64,000 bases of DNA from Beijerinckiaceae bacterium. Its GTDB lineage: Bacteria; Pseudomonadota; Alphaproteobacteria; Rhizobiales; Beijerinckiaceae. The notes under the pieces are model-generated. The model saw only the letters and a list, made by a program, of their open reading frames with translations, was not told where the DNA came from and searched no databases. Below, piece by piece: positions 26,574 through 35,413 of the stretch; position 1 is the stretch's first letter, and each line of letters starts with the position of its first letter. A program made the translations under genes and the position numbers. The DNA is taken from NCBI GenBank assembly GCA_027532775.1, contig JAPZTO010000002.1:806001-870000 (forward strand). Direction: 5' to 3'.

Positions 26574-27890
26574 ATGGACAATCCATCAGACCAGACCGTC
26601 GTCGGGATCGCCGCCCTGTGCGGAACGGGCGTGCGTTCCAGCCGCGACATTCTCGAGCGATACCTTGACGCTATCGCCGCCGGGAACGAGGCACTCCATG
26701 CCTTCATCGAAGTGTTCGATGCGCCGGCGCGGCAGCGGGCGGATGAACTCGACCGGGCTGCGGCGCTGGGTGGCCCGGTCGGGCCGCTCCATGGCGTGCC
26801 GATTGCCGTCAAGGATCTGGCCCGGCTGGAGGGCCGCCTCCCCGGATTTGGCTCGAAATGCTACCGTGGCATGGAGGCCGGCCCGACAGCCCCGGCGGTC
26901 CAGCGCCTGGTGGATGCCGGCGCGATCATCCTCGGCATGACGCATATGGTGGAGTTCGCCAGCGGCGGCTGGGGCACCAACTATGCAATGGGCACGCCCT
27001 GGAACCCGATCGACCGGCAGGTTCACCGGGTTCCCGGCGGATCCAGCAGCGGCTCGGCCGTGGCGGTTGCCGCAGGTCTCGCGCCGGCCGCCATTGGCTC
27101 GGATACCGGCGGGTCGATCCGCATTCCGGCGTCACTCTGCGGCCTGGTTGGCTTCAGGCCCGGTTTCGGGCTCATCCCCCTTGAGGGCATCGCGCCGTTG
27201 AGCCCGACCTTTGACACGCTGGGTCCCCTCACCCGGACAGTGGCCGATGCCCGGCTGCTGTTCTCGGTCCTTGGCCGGATCCCGATGCCACCTTCCACCA
27301 AGCCCCGCCCCTTGAGGATCGGTGTTCCCGCCCCGGAGCAGTTGCAGCCGTGCGATCCGGAAATTCTTGAAGCGTTCCTGCGCTCGCTGGACCACCTGCG
27401 CGCTCGAGGACATCGCGTCGAGACCTTAACCTTGCCGATGGAGCTCTCAGCCTATCAGGCCATCAATGGCCAGATCGCGGCCTATGAGGGCTATCGGCAC
27501 CATCAACCCGTCCTCGAGGACAGCCATTCTCCGCTCGATCCGTTTGTCCGCCAGCGCCTGATGGCCGGCGGGACGATCGACGAGGCGGCCTATGAGGCGG
27601 TGAAGGTCGCCTTGCGCAACGCAATCGGTGACTTCCGCAAGCAGGCCGGGCATTTCGACATGTTCGCCATGCCCAGCACACCGCTTCCTGCCATTCCGGT
27701 CAGCGAGGTCGATGACCATGCGATCCCGATGTCGCGCTACACCCGGTTCGGCAATTGCCTCGATCTCTGCGGGATCAGCCTTCCGAACGGAAGCACGGCT
27801 GCCGGGTTGCCGACAGGCTTGCAGCTAATGTCATGGGCCGGACAGGAGGCGCAGCTTCTCGATCTTGCCGAGGATGTGTACCCGGCCTGA
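26574..27890 (+). CDS. Amidase signature family hydrolase
   Basis: A 438-residue amidase. The catalytic Lys is in GVPIAVKDLA, and the Ser-cisSer pair is in the Gly/Ser-rich stretch VPGGSSSGSAVAVAAGLAP followed by GSDTGGSIRIPASLCG. The family hydrolyses amide bonds of many small substrates and includes GatA-like, indoleacetamide and allophanate enzymes. It follows the transketolase pair by 95 bases, so it may be separately controlled. The natural amide cannot be inferred. Confidence 0.88.
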   Translation: MDNPSDQTVVGIAALCGTGVRSSRDILERYLDAIAAGNEALHAFIEVFDAPARQRADELDRAAALGGPVGPLHGVPIAVKDLARLEGRLPGFGSKCYRGMEAGPTAPAVQRLVDAGAIILGMTHMVEFASGGWGTNYAMGTPWNPIDRQVHRVPGGSSSGSAVAVAAGLAPAAIGSDTGGSIRIPASLCGLVGFRPGFGLIPLEGIAPLSPTFDTLGPLTRTVADARLLFSVLGRIPMPPSTKPRPLRIGVPAPEQLQPCDPEILEAFLRSLDHLRARGHRVETLTLPMELSAYQAINGQIAAYEGYRHHQPVLEDSHSPLDPFVRQRLMAGGTIDEAAYEAVKVALRNAIGDFRKQAGHFDMFAMPSTPLPAIPVSEVDDHAIPMSRYTRFGNCLDLCGISLPNGSTAAGLPTGLQLMSWAGQEAQLLDLAEDVYPA

Positions 27891-27919
27891 CCGGCGGAAG
27901 GCCGCCCTAGCATTGTCGC

Positions 27920-27939
27920 GCGGGTCTGCCGGGACCCGC
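27920..27939. terminator. Hairpin between convergent genes
   Basis: GCGGGTC (27920-27926) and GACCCGC (27933-27939) form a 7-base stem with a 6-base loop between the amidase and the convergent ABC operon. There is no T tract, so it is a modest terminator candidate. Confidence 0.4.
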
Positions 27940-27950
27940 CGCGTGAGGGG

Positions 27951-29672
27951 TCACTCGCCGGGCGGAGCCAGTTGATCCGGAAGACCGCGCCGCTGCCAGT
28001 CCCGGCCGGGCACGGAGGCCAGAAGGGTGCGGGTGTATTCATGCTGCGGGTTGGCGAAAATGTCGGCCGTCAGGCCGCGTTCGACGATCGTGCCATTCTT
28101 CAGGACAACGATATCCTCACAGACATGCGCAGCCACGCGCAGGTCATGCGTGATGAACAGCATCGTCAGCCCGAATTGCCGCCGGAGGTCATCGAGCAGG
28201 TCGAGCACCTGTTTCTGGACCGAGACATCGAGCGCGGAAACCGGCTCGTCGGCGATCAGGATGTCCGGCTTGACCGCCAGTGCCCGGGCAATGCCGATGC
28301 GCTGGCGCTGCCCGCCGGAAAACTCATGGGGGTATCGCTCCGCTGCTTTTGCATCCAGGCCGACAAGGTCAAGCAGCCTGCGGGCCTGATCCATGGCCGC
28401 TTCCGGGTTCACACCCTGGAGAATGGCACCGCGGGCAATGATATCGCCAACCTTCGTCCGGGGATTGAGCGAGGCAAACGGATCCTGGAATACCATCTGG
28501 ACCCGCGATCGCAGCGGGCGCCAATCCCCGCGGCTGCGCCCGACGATCTCGTCTCCAGCGATCAACGCCGAGCCTGAATCTGCCTGTTCGAGGCCGATCA
28601 GGCAGCGCGCCAGCGTGGATTTGCCGGATCCGGATTCCCCGACCAGCGCCACCGCACTGCCGCGCCTGATATCGAGATCGACCCTGTTCACCGCCTTCAC
28701 GGCGCTGCGCCGGCCCCGGGCAAGGCGCGGCATCATCCGGGCCAGCCAGTTCGGGCCTGCAGAGGCGCGGCCATAGGTCTTTTCAAGGGCCCGGACGGTC
28801 AGGATCGGCTCAGCCGTCAGTGAAGGTTCGGGGTGCTTGCGCGGCACGAGGCTGGGCACGGCATCGATCAGCGCCCGCGTATAGGGGTGCTGCGGGTTTT
28901 CGAGCACGTCCTTCGCCGAGCCATATTCAACAAGCTCCCCGTAACGCATCACGGCGACACGGTCGGCGATTTCGGCGACCACGCCGAAATTATGCGTGAT
29001 AAACAGCAGGGCCGTCCCGTGCTTGATCTGCAATTCCTTGAGCAGGGTCAGGACCTGCGCTTCGGTTGTCACATCGAGCGCGGTTGTCGGCTCGTCCGCG
29101 ATGATCAGCTTCGGCTCGAGAACTAGGCTCATCGCGATCATGACGCGCTGGCGCTGGCCGCCCGACAACTCATGCGGGTAGGCGCCGACGATCAGTTCGG
29201 GTTCCGGCAGCCGGACATCCTCGAAGGTCGCAATCACCCGACGCCTGCGCTCGGCCTTGCTCCAGTCGGTGTGGACCTCGAGGATCTCATCGATCTGACG
29301 GCCCACGGTCATGAGCGGGTTAAGCGAAACCATGGGCTCCTGGAAAACCATGGAGATTTCGCCGCCCCGGATCTGGCGCATGCGCCGGTCATCGGCGCGG
29401 GCGAGATCTTCCCCGTCGAGCAGGATCTGGCCACCGGCGATACGCAGATGCGGCTCCGGCAGGAGCCGCAGGATGGACCGCGCCATGACTGATTTCCCGG
29501 AACCGGATTCACCGACGACGCATAGGGTTTCGCCGCGGCCGACGGTCAGTGACACGGATTTCACGGCCAGCGGCCTGTCTGCCCAGGCCGGCAGGGCGAC
29601 GGAGAGGTCGCGGATCTCCAGCACGGGATCGGGATTGCCGGCAATGGGTGTCTTTGGCGAGGAACCGGTCAT
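27951..29672 (-). CDS. Peptide/opine-type ABC transporter ATPase, two fused ATPase domains (DppD-DppF-like)
   Basis: A 573-residue protein with two complete cassettes. The first has GESGSGKSVMARS, LSGGQRQRVMIAMSL and LIIADEPTTALD; the second has GESGSGKSTLARC, FSGGQRQRIGIARAL and ILIADEPVSALD. Each half ends with the oligopeptide-family segment carrying NPQHPYT or NPQHEYT. Fusion of DppD and DppF is common in this group. The ATG at 29672 overlaps the permease stop by four bases. It energises the importer encoded by 29669-33147. Confidence 0.93.
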   Translation of the reverse strand: MTGSSPKTPIAGNPDPVLEIRDLSVALPAWADRPLAVKSVSLTVGRGETLCVVGESGSGKSVMARSILRLLPEPHLRIAGGQILLDGEDLARADDRRMRQIRGGEISMVFQEPMVSLNPLMTVGRQIDEILEVHTDWSKAERRRRVIATFEDVRLPEPELIVGAYPHELSGGQRQRVMIAMSLVLEPKLIIADEPTTALDVTTEAQVLTLLKELQIKHGTALLFITHNFGVVAEIADRVAVMRYGELVEYGSAKDVLENPQHPYTRALIDAVPSLVPRKHPEPSLTAEPILTVRALEKTYGRASAGPNWLARMMPRLARGRRSAVKAVNRVDLDIRRGSAVALVGESGSGKSTLARCLIGLEQADSGSALIAGDEIVGRSRGDWRPLRSRVQMVFQDPFASLNPRTKVGDIIARGAILQGVNPEAAMDQARRLLDLVGLDAKAAERYPHEFSGGQRQRIGIARALAVKPDILIADEPVSALDVSVQKQVLDLLDDLRRQFGLTMLFITHDLRVAAHVCEDIVVLKNGTIVERGLTADIFANPQHEYTRTLLASVPGRDWQRRGLPDQLAPPGE

Positions 29673-30499
29673 GGCGTGCGCAGCCTCGGGTTCAGGGCAT
29701 CGTTCAGGCCTTCGCCCACCAGATTGATGCTGAGCACGGTCAGCAGGATGGCAATGCCCGGAATTGCGACGAGCCACCAGGCATCGCGCAGGAAGCTGCG
29801 GCCGGCACCGATCATGAAGCCCCAGCTCATGAAATTCGGCGCTCCGAGACCGAGGAAGGAAAGCGCCGACTCGGTGAGGATCGCCGTCGCCACCAGCAGC
29901 GACCCGGTAACAATCAGCGGCGAAAGGGCATTCGGCAGGATCTGCCGGAACAGGATCACGAAATCCCGCTCCCCGAGCGTGACGGCCGCCTGGATGAATT
30001 CCCGCGAGCGGAGCGACATCACCTCTGCCCGGACGATGCGGGCAATCGGCGGCCAACTGACGGTCGCGATCGCCACGACGACGCTCGTCGCCGATGGAGA
30101 AAGAACGGCGACAAGCAGGATCGCGAAAATGAAGGAGGGAATGGTCTGGAAGAACTCGGTGATCCGCATGAGCAGGTTATCGATCCGCCCGCCATAGAAG
30201 CCCGACAGGGCACCGAGCATGCCGCCGAAAGCGACGGCCGCGAGGGTGGCGATGATGGCGATGAGCAATGTGGTCCGGGCGCCATGGACAAGGCCCGACC
30301 AGACGCTCCGGCCCAGCGAATCCGTCCCGAAGAGGAAGCCGTCCATCGGTCGCACGAAAGGCTTGCCGGAAATCGCGAAGGGATCGAGCGGCGCGATCAA
30401 TGGTGCCGCCAGCGCGCCGATCACAACCAGGGCAAGCCAGATGATCCCCAGCAGGACGCGCGGATTGCCGAGAAAGCGAACCCAGAACGAGGAGGTCAT
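29669..30499 (-). CDS. Peptide/opine-type ABC permease, DppC family
   Basis: A 276-residue inner-membrane permease with about six helices. The EAA loop is FIQAAVTLGERDFVILFRQILPNAL, and the N-terminus holds the DppC-type leader with FRTDxLGR-like FGTDSLGRSVWSGL. It overlaps the genes on both sides by ATGA, so translation of the permeases and ATPase is coupled. Confidence 0.93.
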   Translation of the reverse strand: MTSSFWVRFLGNPRVLLGIIWLALVVIGALAAPLIAPLDPFAISGKPFVRPMDGFLFGTDSLGRSVWSGLVHGARTTLLIAIIATLAAVAFGGMLGALSGFYGGRIDNLLMRITEFFQTIPSFIFAILLVAVLSPSATSVVVAIATVSWPPIARIVRAEVMSLRSREFIQAAVTLGERDFVILFRQILPNALSPLIVTGSLLVATAILTESALSFLGLGAPNFMSWGFMIGAGRSFLRDAWWLVAIPGIAILLTVLSINLVGEGLNDALNPRLRTP

Positions 30500-31488
30500 G
30501 CCTTGCCTCCGACCCGGATCCGGGGATCGAGCAGGACATAGACCACATCGACGATGATGTTGACGATCACGACCAGGCAGGCCGACAGGAAGAAGATTCC
30601 CAGCAACAGGTTGAAATCACGCGCAAACAGCGACTGGTAGGCCAGTTGGCCAAGACCCGGCCAGGCAAACACGGTTTCCACGACTACCGAACCACCCAGC
30701 AGCGCGCCGACCTGGACGCCCGCCATGGTGATCACCGGCAGGAGGGCATTCCGCAGCACATGGCGCAGCGTGATGGTGCGTTCCGTCAGGCCCTTGGCGC
30801 GTGCCGTGGTGGCATATTCCGCCCCGCGTTGTTCCAGCACGGTGGCACGCATCAGCCGCGTGTAGAGCGCGAGGTAGAACAGCGAGAGCGTGATCGTCGG
30901 CAGGACGAGGTGATGGGCGATGTCGGCCACCCGTGCCCAGCCTTCATGGAAGGCCACGACATCCTCCATGCCCGAGGTAGGGAACCAGTCGAGGCGGATG
31001 GAGAAAACGAGGATCAGCATCAGGCCGATCCAGAAGAGCGGTGTGGCATAGGCAATGACAGCCGCGACGGAGATCAGATGATCGCGCCAGGTCCGCACGC
31101 CAAGTGCGGCGATCACGCCGAGCATCACACCACCGCCCACCGACACCACAAGCGTCGCACCCATGAGCAGAAGCGTCGGCCAGAGGCGATCGAGGATGAG
31201 CCCGAGGACCGGGGCATTGTTCCGGAACGAAAACCCGAGATCCAGCAGGAGGATGTTCTTCAGGTAGAGGCCGAGTTGCACGAGGACCGGCTTGTCGAGG
31301 CCGAAGCGGGCCCGGAGCTGCTCGACATATTCCGGTGGCGCGCCGCCGGCCTCGCCAGCCAGCACGGTGGCCGCATCACCCGGGGCCAGTTGCAGCAGCA
31401 GGAAGTTGAGGACCACCACGCCCAGAACGACGGGGATTGCCTGCAGGAGCCTGGTCATGATGAAGCTGATCAGTCGCAGTCCCCGCAT
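30496..31488 (-). CDS. Peptide/opine-type ABC permease, DppB family
   Basis: A 330-residue inner-membrane permease. DppB features are the LLQAIPVVLGVVVLNFLLLQLAPGD start, the EAA loop near YATTARAKGLTERTI, and the end VDVVYVLLDPRIR. It is the second gene of the operon, 60 bases after the binding protein. Confidence 0.93.
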   Translation of the reverse strand: MRGLRLISFIMTRLLQAIPVVLGVVVLNFLLLQLAPGDAATVLAGEAGGAPPEYVEQLRARFGLDKPVLVQLGLYLKNILLLDLGFSFRNNAPVLGLILDRLWPTLLLMGATLVVSVGGGVMLGVIAALGVRTWRDHLISVAAVIAYATPLFWIGLMLILVFSIRLDWFPTSGMEDVVAFHEGWARVADIAHHLVLPTITLSLFYLALYTRLMRATVLEQRGAEYATTARAKGLTERTITLRHVLRNALLPVITMAGVQVGALLGGSVVVETVFAWPGLGQLAYQSLFARDFNLLLGIFFLSACLVVIVNIIVDVVYVLLDPRIRVGGKA

Positions 31489-31548
31489 GTCGTCCCTCCC
31501 CTCGAGCCGGCGACGCCCCGAAGGACGCCGCCCCGTTTTTCATGGCCC

Positions 31549-33147
31549 CTATTCGCGCCAGGCGCGGTCAAAGGACGAGAACAGGCCGAGCGGGCTCACG
31601 ATCACGTCACGATACCGCTTGTCGAGGACCGTCGCGAAGCTGATCTCGTGGGTCCATGCCAGTGGAGCCTGATCAACGACAATCTTCTGGACCTCCGCAT
31701 AGAGCGCGGCCCGCTTCTTCGCGTCGGGCTCGATCGTCGCCCGATCCATCAGTTCATCGGTTTGCGGGGTACTCCAGCGGACTCCGTTCACGAACACCGT
31801 GCCCGGGCGGATGAAGCGCGAATGGAAGGCCCTGTGCACGCCGAGAACCGGGTCTGCCAGGTTGAAGAGATGGTTCGAGGACACGTCGTAATCGTAGTCG
31901 GTGTAGATGCGCTTCAGCCAGGTGGCGACATCCTCGTAGCGCAGGTTCGCCTTGATCCCGATCTTTGCCAGCGCCTGCTGGGTATACTCGCCGAAACGCC
32001 GCCATTCCTCGCCATAGGGCGTGATGTCATGCGTGATCTCGAAGCGGATGCCATCGGCCTTGCGCGGGAAGCCGGCCTCGTCGAGCAGCTTGTTCGCCCG
32101 CTCGACACCGTCCGGCACGTTATAGTTGGTGACATCAGCGCTGTAGAGGCCGGTTGGCGCGAAATTCGAGCTGATCGGGCCATTGGTCGGCTTGCCGAAG
32201 CCGAACCAGATGTTGTCGATCACGAATTTCCGGTCGATCGCATAGGAGATCGCCTGCCGGACCTTCGCATTGTCAAACGGCGCTTTCTTCGTGTTGAACA
32301 TCAACTCGACCACGGGCGAGAGCATCTCGTAGCCCTTGGTGACGATCTGGATGTTCGGCAGCTTTTCGAGCTTCTTCACATCATTGTAGGGAACGGCACC
32401 GAAGCCGGCGATATGGGCCTCGCCCTTCTCAAGAGCGGCCGCGCGGGTGCCGGTATCGCCGATGAAGCGCACAACAATCCGGTCGAGATAGGGCAAGCCG
32501 GGCTTCCAGTAATCCGCGTTGCGATCCAGCCGGACAAACTCGCCACGCCGCCATTCGACGAATTTGAACGGGCCGGTGCCGACGGGAGAATTGGCATTCT
32601 GGTGGGTGCGGATGTCGCCCTGGCTGAAGACATGCTTCGGCAGGATGGGTGATTCATAGCCGGAAAGCGCAGCCATCATGTAGGGCGCCGGCCGGTTGAG
32701 GCGGAAGATCGCGGTTTGCGGATCCGGCGTCTCGACTGCCGTGACTTCGGCGAAGGTATTGATGCCGCGCGGATGAACCTTCTTCAGCACGTCCATGAAC
32801 GTGTACTGGACATCGGCACTGGTGAAAGGCTTGCCGTCATGGAACTTCACGCCGGCGCGCAGCTTGAAGGTGACGGTCTTGCCATCCTCCGCAACCGTCC
32901 AGGATTCGGCGAGGCTCGGCAGCGGCTTCAGGTCGAAATCATATTCGAGGAGACCGTCATAGATCTTGGACGCCACCTGCCCGACCGGATTCGCGGTCGA
33001 GACATAGGAGCCAAGCGTCGGCGGCTCGGGCTGGGTGATCTGGACAAGGGTGCCGCCGCGCTTCTGGGCGAGGGCCGGCAGGCCGGCAAGGCTGATGGCG
33101 GTCAAGCCCAGCCCGGCAACAACAACAAGACGTCTGACAAGGCGCAT
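31549..33147 (-). CDS. Periplasmic binding protein of the peptide/opine-type ABC importer (SBP family 5)
   Basis: A 532-residue exported protein. A signal peptide is cleaved near LPALAQK. The family-5 pattern is clear: QPEPPTLGSYVSTANPVGQVASKIYDGLLEYD, VAEDGKTVTFKLRAGVKFHDGKPFTSADV, and NKLLDEAGFPRKADGIRFE. Ligands in this family include peptides, nickel, opines and sulfur compounds. The start at 33147 has GGGAGG upstream; the longer frame extends into the divergent promoter. It is the first gene of the minus-strand operon and is divergent from the LysR regulator. Confidence 0.92.
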   Translation of the reverse strand: MRLVRRLVVVAGLGLTAISLAGLPALAQKRGGTLVQITQPEPPTLGSYVSTANPVGQVASKIYDGLLEYDFDLKPLPSLAESWTVAEDGKTVTFKLRAGVKFHDGKPFTSADVQYTFMDVLKKVHPRGINTFAEVTAVETPDPQTAIFRLNRPAPYMMAALSGYESPILPKHVFSQGDIRTHQNANSPVGTGPFKFVEWRRGEFVRLDRNADYWKPGLPYLDRIVVRFIGDTGTRAAALEKGEAHIAGFGAVPYNDVKKLEKLPNIQIVTKGYEMLSPVVELMFNTKKAPFDNAKVRQAISYAIDRKFVIDNIWFGFGKPTNGPISSNFAPTGLYSADVTNYNVPDGVERANKLLDEAGFPRKADGIRFEITHDITPYGEEWRRFGEYTQQALAKIGIKANLRYEDVATWLKRIYTDYDYDVSSNHLFNLADPVLGVHRAFHSRFIRPGTVFVNGVRWSTPQTDELMDRATIEPDAKKRAALYAEVQKIVVDQAPLAWTHEISFATVLDKRYRDVIVSPLGLFSSFDRAWRE

Positions 33148-33259
33148 CACAATCCTCCCGGTGAACCTGAACGCCCGTCTGGATAACGGGACAGTCATCC
33201 TGAGCCTGCAAGCTAGCGGCAGGTCCGGCATTCCTGCCATTGCTCATTTTCGATACGTT

Positions 33260-33274
33260 ATGCAGGATGTGCAT
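33260..33274. promoter_or_regulatory. LysR box 1 in the divergent promoter region
   Basis: ATGCA-GGATG-TGCAT is a perfect 5-base inverted repeat with a 5-base spacer and fits the T-N11-A rule for LysR proteins. It lies 53 bases before the LysR start and 113 bases before the divergent binding-protein start. An identical arrangement lies upstream of the desulfhydrase-like gene. Confidence 0.65.
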
Positions 33275-33326
33275 GATAAGGGTCGGGGCACGAAATGCTC
33301 CGAATCCGGAATTCAGCGAGGGACCC

Positions 33327-34259
33327 ATGGAAATCGGCTGGCTGGAAGATTTTATCAGCCTCGCATCGACGGGTAATTTCTCGCGCTCGGCCGAAGATCG
33401 GAACATCAGCCAATCCGCCTTCAGCCGCCGCATCCGCGCGCTCGAGCACTGGCTGGGTGCTGACCTGATCGACCGATCCCGATTCCCGACCACGCTGACA
33501 CCGGCGGGGCATTCCTTCTATCAGACCGCGCTCGATGTCGTGCGCGTCCTGCAGCGCGAGCGGGCCGAATTCCGTGGCCTCGTCAAGCGCGACGCGCGGA
33601 CGATCCGGATCTGCGCCACGCATACGCTCGCCATCCATTTCGCCCCGTCCTGGATCGCTGCCCTGCGTCATGCCGACGGGACCGGCGAACTCAATGTGAA
33701 GATGATGGCCGCCGACCTGCATGATTGTGGCCAGGCCCTGATGGAAGGCGCCTGCGACCTTGTTCTCGCCTACAATACCAGCGCGGCGCCCTCGATGTTC
33801 GGGATGTCGCGGTTCGAGGCTGCAAGCATCGGCACGGACACGGTCATGCCGGTCTCGGCAACCGACGGCGACGGTGCCCCGCGCCATGTGACAGATGCCA
33901 GGTCGGATGACCCGTTCCCGCTGCTGGCCTATTCCAGCAATTCCTATCTCGGTCGCCTTGTCGGCTCCGCGCTGGAAAGCTGGGACCTCAGCCGGAGGGC
34001 CCGGCCTTCCTATGAAAGCTCGCTGGTGGAGGCCCTGAAGGGCATGGCGCTGGCTGGCGACGGCGTCGCCTGGCTGCCAAGATCGGCGATCCTTGCCGAA
34101 CTGGCGGCGGGGAGGCTCGTCGCCTGTGCCCGGCATGCGGATTATGACCTCGCCGTCGAGATCAAAGCCTACAGGCGCGCCGAGCGCGAGCGCTCGATTG
34201 TCGAGCATGTCTGGCGCGCCGTCACCGAATTGCCTAAAGATCATGCAATTTCTGCATAA
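33327..34259 (+). CDS. LysR family transcriptional regulator
   Basis: A 310-residue regulator with an N-terminal winged helix (GNFSRSAEDRNISQSAFSRRI, then LDRS-like DLIDRSRFPTTLTPAG) and a ligand-binding C-terminal domain. The start at 33327 has GAGGGA upstream and gives the normal length; the longer frame to 33240 has extra residues before the helix-turn-helix. Its position between a divergent importer and a PLP enzyme suggests that it activates both in response to the imported compound. Boxes at 33260 and 34243 support this. Confidence 0.92.
   Translation: MEIGWLEDFISLASTGNFSRSAEDRNISQSAFSRRIRALEHWLGADLIDRSRFPTTLTPAGHSFYQTALDVVRVLQRERAEFRGLVKRDARTIRICATHTLAIHFAPSWIAALRHADGTGELNVKMMAADLHDCGQALMEGACDLVLAYNTSAAPSMFGMSRFEAASIGTDTVMPVSATDGDGAPRHVTDARSDDPFPLLAYSSNSYLGRLVGSALESWDLSRRARPSYESSLVEALKGMALAGDGVAWLPRSAILAELAAGRLVACARHADYDLAVEIKAYRRAERERSIVEHVWRAVTELPKDHAISA
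34243..34257. promoter_or_regulatory. LysR box 2 before the desulfhydrase-like gene
   Basis: ATGCA-ATTTC-TGCAT repeats the same arms and spacing as box 1. It lies at the very end of the LysR gene, overlapping its stop, 83 bases before the next start. A further half-like ATTGTGCAAT follows nearby. Confidence 0.65.
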
Positions 34260-34340
34260 GCATTGTGCAATTCGAATTTCAATCTGCGGGGTCGCAGCGC
34301 TAGCCTTGCCGGAATTCCTTTCCAACAGGGCGGTTCCCCC

Positions 34341-35342
34341 ATGCTCCTCGAACGATTTCCCCGTGTCAGCCTTTCGCATGCACCGACGCCGCTCGAGCCG
34401 CTTGACCGGCTGAGGCAGGCGATTGGCGGGCCGCGGCTCTGGATCAAACGGGATGATTGCACGGGGCTGGCCCAGGGCGGCAACAAGGCCCGCAAGCTCG
34501 AGTTCCTCGTGGCAGATGCCATGGCGAAGGGATGCGACCTGCTCATCACGCCCGGGGCCGTGCAGTCAAACCATGTGCGCATGACGGCTGCAGCGGCGGC
34601 GCGGTTCGGCATGAAATGCCACGCGGTTCTTGAACGCCGCGTGACGGAGACTGACGCGGATTACGAGGAAAATGGCAACATCCTGCTCGACGAGGTCTTG
34701 GGTTGCACCCGGAGCTATGTGCCCGGCGGCAGCGATGTGGCTGCGGCCTGTGCAGCGGCCGCCGAGGACTTCAAGACCAAGGGCGCCAAACCCTATGTCA
34801 TTCCCGGTGGTGGCTCGAACGCGGTCGGCGCGCTCGGCTATGTCGCCTGCGCGATGGAACTGATGGCCCAGGCCAGCCAGTTGGGCATCAACGTGAGCCG
34901 CCTCGTGCACGGAACCGGAAGTTCCGGCACCCAGGCGGGCCTCGTGGCCGGCTTCGCCGCCATGCGGAGCCCGATCGCGGTCTACGGGGTTTCCGTTCGC
35001 CACCCGCGCCAGAAGCAGGAGGAGATGGTGTTCGACCTCGCCTGCCGCACAGCCGATCATCTCGGGCATGCCGGAATCGTCAAGCGCGAGCAGGTTTTCG
35101 CCGATGATGGCTATGTGGGCCCCGGCTACGGCCAGCCGACCCCCGGCATGGTGGATGCGCTGACCCTGGTCGCCCGGACCGAGGGGATCCTTCTCGACCC
35201 GGTCTATAGCGGCAAGGCGATGGCCGGGATGATCGATGCCATACGGAAGGGCAAATTCGCAGCCGATGAGGATGTCGTCTTCCTGCATACCGGGGGTTCG
35301 ACCGCCCTGTTCGGCTACAAGCACGTTTTCATGAAGGCCTGA
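34341..35342 (+). CDS. PLP-dependent D-cysteine desulfhydrase / ACC deaminase family enzyme
   Basis: A 333-residue fold-type II PLP enzyme. The PLP lysine lies in GGNKARKLEFL (about residues 46-55), the following loop GAVQSNHVRMTAA and the phosphate-binding GTGSSGTQAGL are family markers, and LDPVYSGKAMAGM is near the end. Family members release pyruvate, ammonia and sulfide from D-cysteine, deaminate ACC, or release sulfite from L-cysteate (CuyA). The linked importer and regulator make a D-amino acid or sulfonated cysteine plausible. An in-frame upstream start at 34263 has no ribosome site; 34341 is preferred. Confidence 0.85.
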   Translation: MLLERFPRVSLSHAPTPLEPLDRLRQAIGGPRLWIKRDDCTGLAQGGNKARKLEFLVADAMAKGCDLLITPGAVQSNHVRMTAAAAARFGMKCHAVLERRVTETDADYEENGNILLDEVLGCTRSYVPGGSDVAAACAAAAEDFKTKGAKPYVIPGGGSNAVGALGYVACAMELMAQASQLGINVSRLVHGTGSSGTQAGLVAGFAAMRSPIAVYGVSVRHPRQKQEEMVFDLACRTADHLGHAGIVKREQVFADDGYVGPGYGQPTPGMVDALTLVARTEGILLDPVYSGKAMAGMIDAIRKGKFAADEDVVFLHTGGSTALFGYKHVFMKA

Positions 35343-35413
35343 GAAGGCAGCAGGCGGCGAGGTCAGGCCGGCGTCGGTTTGATCGCTGGCGCCCTCGCCC
35401 CGGCCTGTAGGCG

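Noticed and set aside
30646-32652. A 668-codon open frame opposite the peptide ABC operon
   Set aside because: It is a shadow of GC-rich coding DNA; its translation is Arg/Asp/His-rich without family motifs, while the minus strand encodes clear transporter proteins.
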